From the NCBI GenBank assembly GCA_016296285.1, contig JAEDJP010000043.1, forward strand, positions 1 to 10,341: a stretch of 10,341 nucleotides of DNA. The letters run 5' to 3'. Shown here piece by piece: positions 6,503-10,341 of this stretch. This DNA is from Bacilli bacterium. GTDB taxonomy: Bacteria; Bacillota_I; Bacilli_A; RFN20; CAG-826. Position 1 is the stretch's first letter. Each line of letters begins with the position of its first letter. The notes below the pieces were generated by a model, which searched no databases, was not told where the DNA came from, and was given only the letters and a program-made list of their open reading frames with translations. The translations under genes were made by a program, and so were the position numbers.

Positions 6503-8223
6503 TGGGAAGGAAAAGCAAAGGGCTCCTAAGCGGGGGCCTCTTCGACAAGCCGTTCATGGATTCGCGCGTCAAGACGCGGTCCGTGACGCGGAAGGAGATG
6601 ATCCTCGGGCACCTCGTCGGGCCGCTTGGGCTCATCTTCGTGGTCAACACGATCGCGGCCCTCGTCGAGAAATTCTTCACCCAGCAAACGGGGGCGATGT
6701 ACGGCGCGGCGAACGTCGAGATGATCCAGGCCATGGGCGGGATCTACGAAGGGGTCATGACCGTCGCCAAGATCCTCGCGGTCTTCATGGGGCTGCTCAA
6801 CGGCTTCCTCATCTCGAAGACGAAGAGCAAGCATGGCAGGCTCCGTCCCTGGTACTTGGTGTTCGGTTTCGTCTCGATCGCGATCGGCGCCTTGATCTTC
6901 CTCTTCCCCGGGACGACCCTCGGGGAGAGTTATTGGTATTATTTCTTCTTCCTCCTTATCGCCTATCACACGGTCGGCAGCTCGTTTTTCTACTTGTTCC
7001 GCGACACGATCTGCTCGCTTGTGACCCGCGACCCGAAGGAGAAGACCAAGATCCAGTTCGTCCGCAAGATGTCGTGGACGCTCATCTCGGGCATCATCAT
7101 CGGGATGCTCGTGAGCTCCGTCATCTTGCCCATGTGGCTCGAGAAAGACATCAACGGGTACGCCATCTTGATGATCATCCTCTCGGTCGTCGCCTTGCCT
7201 TTGCTCTTCCTTGAGTATTACTACACGAAGGAAAGGGTCATCGACGACGTCGCCGTCGAGGTCGGGGAGGAAAACGAGAACAAGATCCCCTTGAAGGACC
7301 AGATGAAAGCGCTGCTCACGAACAAGTACTTCATGATCCTTTTCATTTTGACCACCGTGAGCGGCATCGTCGACAGCTTCAAAGGGGGCAACGTCCAGTA
7401 TTTCTACATCAAGTTCATGCTCGGCGGGGCGGAAAATCCCGGGATGTATACCCTTTATCAAATCGCCACGGGCATCCCCCTTGGCGTCGGGGCCATCATC
7501 GCCTACCCCCTCGCGAAGAGATTCGGGATCAAGAACATCACGTTCGTGGGCTATGCCCTCGTCCTCGTCGGCAGCATCCTCGGGTGGCTCATGCCCGACA
7601 ACCTCATCGTCGCGATGGTCGCGGGCTTCCTGCGCCAATGCGGCATGATCCCGAACGCCTACATCTTCATCACCTTGCTTTGCTTCGCTTACGACCACAT
7701 CGAATTCAAGTCGGGGCTGCGCCTCGAGGGCCTTCTCGGCGTCTCGATCCTCTTCGCGATCCAAGCGGGGATCTTCGCCCCGTTCGCCGGGGGCTATGAA
7801 TCCTCCATCCTGAAGCTTGGGTTCGTGGACGTCGAGGGCGTCGTCCCCTCGAGCGAAGTCACTTCGTTCATGACGCTTTCGTTCTACCTGTTCGACATCA
7901 TCCTCTCCGTCGCCTATCTCATCTTGCTGCCCTTCGTGGACGTCGAGAAGAAATTGCCCGAGATCAACGCGGAACTCCTCCGCCGCAAGAAGGAAGCGGT
8001 CCTCGCGAAAGGGGAGGAATGGGTCGAGCCCGAGGAAGCGGACCGTAGAGTTGCGGAACGGGCCGCGAAAGAGGCGGAAGAGAACCGCATCGCCGACCTC
8101 AAGGACCACTGCGCCAAGAAGGGCCTCGATTTCGACGCGGAAAACGCCAAATACCTCGCAAGGCAAGAGGAGAAGCGCAAGAAGAAAGAGGCCAAGGAAA
8201 AGGCCAAAAGGAAAGGCGCTTGA
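6499..8223 (+). CDS. GPH-family (MelB-like) sugar:cation symporter
   Basis: A 574-residue inner-membrane protein with about 12 hydrophobic segments between residues ~35 and ~482, of the glycoside-pentoside-hexuronide:cation symporter family (MFS_2). Family marks are the loop SKHGRLRPWYL (His112 to Leu118), the cytoplasmic TRDPKEKTKIQF after the fourth or fifth helix, a central hydrophilic loop (VAVEVGEENENKIPLKDQ) and YDHIEFKSGLRLEG in the second half, the place where family members carry the conserved acidic and GxRxEG residues. It probably imports di- or oligosaccharides with sodium or protons to feed the flanking cytoplasmic enzymes. An unusual feature is a ~90-residue charged cytoplasmic tail (483-574), rich in Lys, Glu and Arg, predicted helical and ending in a lysine-rich run. 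Family members typically have ~450-480 residues. It overlaps both neighbours at ATGA-type junctions. Substrate cannot be read from sequence. Confidence 0.93.
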   Translation: MMGRKSKGLLSGGLFDKPFMDSRVKTRSVTRKEMILGHLVGPLGLIFVVNTIAALVEKFFTQQTGAMYGAANVEMIQAMGGIYEGVMTVAKILAVFMGLLNGFLISKTKSKHGRLRPWYLVFGFVSIAIGALIFLFPGTTLGESYWYYFFFLLIAYHTVGSSFFYLFRDTICSLVTRDPKEKTKIQFVRKMSWTLISGIIIGMLVSSVILPMWLEKDINGYAILMIILSVVALPLLFLEYYYTKERVIDDVAVEVGEENENKIPLKDQMKALLTNKYFMILFILTTVSGIVDSFKGGNVQYFYIKFMLGGAENPGMYTLYQIATGIPLGVGAIIAYPLAKRFGIKNITFVGYALVLVGSILGWLMPDNLIVAMVAGFLRQCGMIPNAYIFITLLCFAYDHIEFKSGLRLEGLLGVSILFAIQAGIFAPFAGGYESSILKLGFVDVEGVVPSSEVTSFMTLSFYLFDIILSVAYLILLPFVDVEKKLPEINAELLRRKKEAVLAKGEEWVEPEEADRRVAERAAKEAEENRIADLKDHCAKKGLDFDAENAKYLARQEEKRKKKEAKEKAKRKGA

Positions 8224-8501
8224 TGGAACCTCGCGCCATTGCCTTGATCGCGCTAGGCTGCTTCGCCCTTTCCCTCGCGATCTTGCTGCCGCGCCTCTTC
8301 GAGAAAGGGTGTTTTGTTTCCATCCACCCGAGGAAGAAGCCCAAGCCCGTCCAGTTCGACATCGACGCGGACCTCATCCAAGAGGGAATCCGCGCGGCCT
8401 TCGACGGGAAGCCCGAGCTTTTCCAAGACGGCGTCCATCCAAACGTCGACGGGGCCAAGCTCTTCGCCGAGACGGCCTGCGAGGCGTTGAACGAGGATTG
8501 A
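8223..8501 (+). pseudogene. 92-residue membrane mini-protein, likely remnant of an SGNH/GDSL esterase
   Basis: An open frame from ATG 8223 (a TTG at 8220 is possible), with AAAGG at 8212-8216 upstream. Residues 5-22 form one hydrophobic helix (AIALIALGCFALSLAILL), followed by a basic patch (HPRKKPKP). The last ~35 residues, from about FDGKPELF, read QDGVHPNVDGAKLFAE, which is block V of SGNH/GDSL hydrolases, carrying the Asp-x-x-His of the catalytic triad (Asp69, His72). Blocks I (GDS with the serine), II (Gly) and III (Asn) are absent, so it cannot be a working esterase. The best reading is an in-frame internal deletion that fused a membrane-anchored N-terminus to the end of an esterase gene. 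Complete relatives in such loci deacetylate hemicellulose sugars. The frame is intact and the ribosome site for the next gene lies in its end, which may explain why this end survived. A selected short membrane protein is less likely but possible. Confidence 0.6.
8493..8497 (+). promoter_or_regulatory. Ribosome binding site of the GH43 gene
   Basis: GAGGA within the last codons of the mini-protein, 7 bases before ATG 8505. It fixes the GH43 start and makes the reading frame above it part of the translation signal. Confidence 0.65.
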
Positions 8502-8504
8502 AAC

Positions 8505-9968
8505 ATGGAAGGGAGAGCCTGCAATCCTTTCTTGCCCCTCGACGAATACGTCCCGGACGGGGAAGCCCACGTCTTTGGGGACCGGGTGTATCTTTACGGT
8601 TCCCACGACCGCGAGAACGGGGAACGGTTCTGCGAACGCGATTACGTCGTCTATTCCGCCCCCGTGTCGGACATTTCCGCCTGGACTTGCCATGGGGTGA
8701 GCTACAAGAAGGAGCAGGATCCCCGCAGCAAAAACGGCAAGCTCGTCGATCTCTACGCCCCCGACTGCGTGCGCGGGAACGATGGCAAATACTATCTCTA
8801 TTACGTGGCCATGGGGCCGAACACCGCGAATTTCGGGCCGATTGGGGTCGCCGTCTCGAGCAAGCCCGAGGGGCCTTTCGCCTACCTTGGCGACGTCTCC
8901 TTCCAGGATGGGACCCCCGTCTTGAGCTTCCTCACGAACGACCCGGCGGTCCTCAATGACCGAGGCAAGATCTACCTTTATTACGGCTGGGGCCTCGGGC
9001 GCGATTTCCGCGCGAAACCCCTGAGGCCCCTTTACGATGTCGTCTTGTCGAGGCTTTGCCATCGGTCGCTTCGGGCCATCAAGGCGGCGCGCCCCTCCAT
9101 CTTGTCTTGCGCGGTCGTCGAGCTCGAGGACGACATGCGGACGGTGAAAAGCGAGCCTCGGGCGATCCTCGACAGCGTCTCCACCGCCCCAAAGGGAACG
9201 GAATTCCACGAGCATGCCTTCTACGAGGCGCCCTCCATCCGCCGCTTCGGGGATACCTATGTCCTCGTTTATTCCTCGGGACGGAACAACGAGCTCGCCT
9301 ACGCGACGAGCAAGGATCCCGACCGCGGGTTCGCTTACCAAGGGGTGCTCATCTCAAGCAGCGACCTCGGATATCGTGGCAACCGCCTCAGGAAAGCCCC
9401 CGCCGGGACGATCCACGGGTGCCTCGAATGCATCGGGGGCCGGTATTACGTGTTCTATCACCGCTGCACGAACGACACCGATTTCTCGCGCCAAGCCTGC
9501 GCCGAGCCCACCCAGATGGTCGACGGGGCTTTCCCCCAAGTCGAGATCACGACGCAAGGCATGGGCAAGCCCCTTTTGGCCAAAGGCACGTACCCGGCCG
9601 CGCTTTGCTGCCACCTCTTCGGCCCCAAAACGAAGGGAGTCCGCCGGAATGGCCCTCCCCGGAACGTGCCGCGCTTGGTCGCGAGGAAGGGCGAAAGCTT
9701 CGCAACCGGAATCGGGAAAGGGACGAGAGTCGGGTTCAAGTATCTCGAGTTCGGCCAGGCGCGCGAAATCGCCGTGACCGTGAGGAACGGAAACGGGGCG
9801 ATCCTCGTGACCGATGGCAAGCGCGAAATCGCGCGGATCGAGGTCTTGCCCTCCCCTTCTTGGCAAACGTTCCGCTCCCCGCTCCGCGTTGCCCCCGGCA
9901 TCAAGCCCCTTTATTTCGTCTACGAAGGCAAGGGGACGATGGATTTCAAGGAATTCACGATCGAATGA
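8505..9968 (+). CDS. GH43 glycosidase with C-terminal carbohydrate-binding-like domain
   Basis: A 487-residue inverting glycosidase, probably alpha-L-arabinofuranosidase or beta-xylosidase. The five-bladed propeller spans about residues 5-350. The base is probably Asp18 in EYVPDGEAHVFGDRVYLYGS, the pKa-tuning residue Asp87 in DLYAPDCVRG, and the acid Glu241 in AFYEAPSIR; all three GH43 catalytic carboxylates are therefore in place. GTIHGCLECIGGRYYVFYHR supplies the late blade with a conserved His. Residues ~385-487 (from RLVARKGESFATGIGKGTRV through GFKYLEFG to PLYFVYEGKGTMDFKEFTIE) form a beta-rich module resembling CBM6-type domains of similar GH43 proteins. There is no signal peptide, so the module probably shapes the active site or helps oligomer formation rather than anchoring to polymers. 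It is the last cistron, starting 3 bases after the mini-protein stop. The exact sugar is uncertain. Confidence 0.9.
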   Translation: MEGRACNPFLPLDEYVPDGEAHVFGDRVYLYGSHDRENGERFCERDYVVYSAPVSDISAWTCHGVSYKKEQDPRSKNGKLVDLYAPDCVRGNDGKYYLYYVAMGPNTANFGPIGVAVSSKPEGPFAYLGDVSFQDGTPVLSFLTNDPAVLNDRGKIYLYYGWGLGRDFRAKPLRPLYDVVLSRLCHRSLRAIKAARPSILSCAVVELEDDMRTVKSEPRAILDSVSTAPKGTEFHEHAFYEAPSIRRFGDTYVLVYSSGRNNELAYATSKDPDRGFAYQGVLISSSDLGYRGNRLRKAPAGTIHGCLECIGGRYYVFYHRCTNDTDFSRQACAEPTQMVDGAFPQVEITTQGMGKPLLAKGTYPAALCCHLFGPKTKGVRRNGPPRNVPRLVARKGESFATGIGKGTRVGFKYLEFGQAREIAVTVRNGNGAILVTDGKREIARIEVLPSPSWQTFRSPLRVAPGIKPLYFVYEGKGTMDFKEFTIE

Positions 9969-9983
9969 AGGACGCCGAACACG

Positions 9984-10010
9984 AAAAACCCCGATTTCTT
10001 GGGGCAAGTT
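9984..10010 (+). terminator. Weak candidate terminator after the operon
   Basis: CCCCGA (9989-9994) and TTGGGG (9999-10004) form a 6-pair stem, one pair being G-T, around a TTTC loop, preceded by AAAAA. The expected T-run is missing: CAAGTTTCTGCTTG follows, which could add a small second hairpin. Position 16 bases after the last stop supports it, but it is not a textbook rho-independent site. Confidence 0.4.
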
Positions 10011-10092
10011 TCTGCTTGTTTGTAAGTACCTATTTTGATACAACTTGCGCACACCGATCAAAAAATGCGTACAGCTAAACTCGCCGATCAAT

Positions 10093-10115
10093 AGGAATTT
10101 ATCTATCGAATTCCT
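10093..10115. repeat. Inverted repeat AGGAATT-N9-AATTCCT
   Basis: Perfect 7-base arms (10093-10099 and 10109-10115) surround a 9-base loop. On the minus strand it sits exactly at the end of the open stretch after the cupin gene and includes that stretch's TAA. It may be a transcription end for the leftward gene, but no T-run follows, so function is unproven. Confidence 0.4.
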
Positions 10116-10206
10116 TTACAAGTTCTAATGCTCTTGATGAAGCTCGTGAATTTGCTTCTATTTTTAAGAGTTCATCGTTATCGACCCACTTATCATGGAT
10201 GATGCA
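10102..10206 (-). other. In-frame 35-codon open stretch after the cupin stop
   Basis: Directly after the cupin TAA and in the same frame, 35 codons stay open until the next TAA (10101-10099). The translation, CIIHDKWVDNDELLKIEANS followed by RASSRALELVKEFDR, is charged and helical and looks like real protein rather than random AT-rich sequence. There is no ATG at its head and no ribosome site, so it is not an obvious separate gene. It may be the former C-terminus of a longer protein cut by a nonsense change, or the tail of a decayed neighbour. I do not recognise the family. Confidence 0.35.
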
Positions 10207-10341
10207 TTAGTAAGAAACAATTAATTGCATCTTAAATTTTTCTTCACCATAAACGGCATGTGGAATATCTTTTGGCATAATAAGAGTATCGCCTGCTTCC
10301 AAATAGAAAATATCAGATCCCACAGTGAATCTCCCTTTGCC
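10207..10341 (-). CDS. Cupin-domain protein, C-terminal fragment (cut by window edge)
   Basis: Forty-four codons and a TAA, reading leftwards from the window edge. GKGRFTVGSDIFYLEAGDTL followed by IMPKDIPHAVYGEEKFKMQL is the second half of a small cupin barrel: the Gly-Asp turn, the Pro of MPKDIPH and the His of PHAV, a usual metal ligand, match cupin motif 2. Such proteins bind metals and small acids or sugars, or act as sensor domains in front of a DNA-binding domain. The N-terminus is outside the window, so I cannot tell which. It points towards the operon's end (convergent). Codon use is AT-rich, unlike the operon, which suggests a different origin. Confidence 0.75.
   Translation of the reverse strand, partial: GKGRFTVGSDIFYLEAGDTLIMPKDIPHAVYGEEKFKMQLIVSY

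Noticed and set aside
6526..8166. 546-codon open frame on the minus strand opposite the symporter
   Set aside because: It is rich in Asp, Glu, His and Arg with no domain, as expected for the complement of a hydrophobic membrane protein gene in GC-rich DNA.
8253..9341. 362-codon minus-strand frame spanning the mini-protein and GH43 genes
   Set aside because: It crosses a real gene boundary, has no recognisable motif, and GH43 catalytic motifs occupy the plus strand.
10054..10091. Direct repeat CCGATCAA at 10054-10061 and 10084-10091, as a possible insertion or attachment site
   Set aside because: Eight bases repeated at a 30-base distance is weak, and no integrase, transposase or terminal repeat is seen.

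Overview
The window looks like an accessory carbohydrate-use locus from a Gram-positive, Bacillota-type gut or rumen bacterium. The evidence is a set of glycosidases without signal peptides, a GPH-family sugar symporter, strong AGGAGG-like ribosome sites, an AraC regulator, and a GH3 enzyme with the reversed domain order known from rumen Clostridia. The standard code (TGA = stop) fits all genes. The lineage is an inference and I cannot name a genus. The operon is GC-rich with strongly G/C-ending codons; the last ~320 bases are clearly AT-rich.

Layout: (1) 1-152, minus strand: the first 50 codons of an AAA-type ATPase with a Walker A motif, cut by the window edge. (2) 153-388: intergenic, with three phased copies of a 35-base element centred on a TGCTAG-N4-CTAGCA palindrome; the ATPase promoter and leader run through it. 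(3) 389-1579, minus: AraC-family regulator. (4) 1580-1693: divergent control region. (5) 1694-9968, plus: a tightly packed five-cistron operon: GH2 glycosidase, domain-permuted GH3 glycosidase, GPH (MelB-like) sugar:cation symporter, a 92-residue membrane mini-protein that seems to be the leftover of an SGNH/GDSL esterase, and a GH43 enzyme with a C-terminal carbohydrate-binding-like domain. Gaps between the genes range from a 4-base overlap to 3 bases, so translation is probably coupled. (6) 9969-10206: a weak hairpin after the operon, then AT-rich sequence. (7) 10207-10341, minus: the end of a cupin protein, followed in frame after its stop by a further 35 open codons.

Working model (inference): the AraC protein senses an imported oligosaccharide and activates the divergent operon. 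The symporter imports short oligosaccharides released outside the cell. GH43 (arabinosyl/xylosyl removal), GH3 (beta-glucosyl/xylosyl or arabinosyl) and GH2 (beta-galactoside-type) then dismantle them in the cytoplasm. A branched hemicellulose or pectin side chain such as arabinoxylan or arabinogalactan is the likely source. An acetyl-removing esterase may once have belonged to the set and been lost by internal deletion.

The observations most worth a second look are the phased palindromic repeats in front of the ATPase gene, the esterase remnant, and the cupin end with its open tail in AT-rich DNA.
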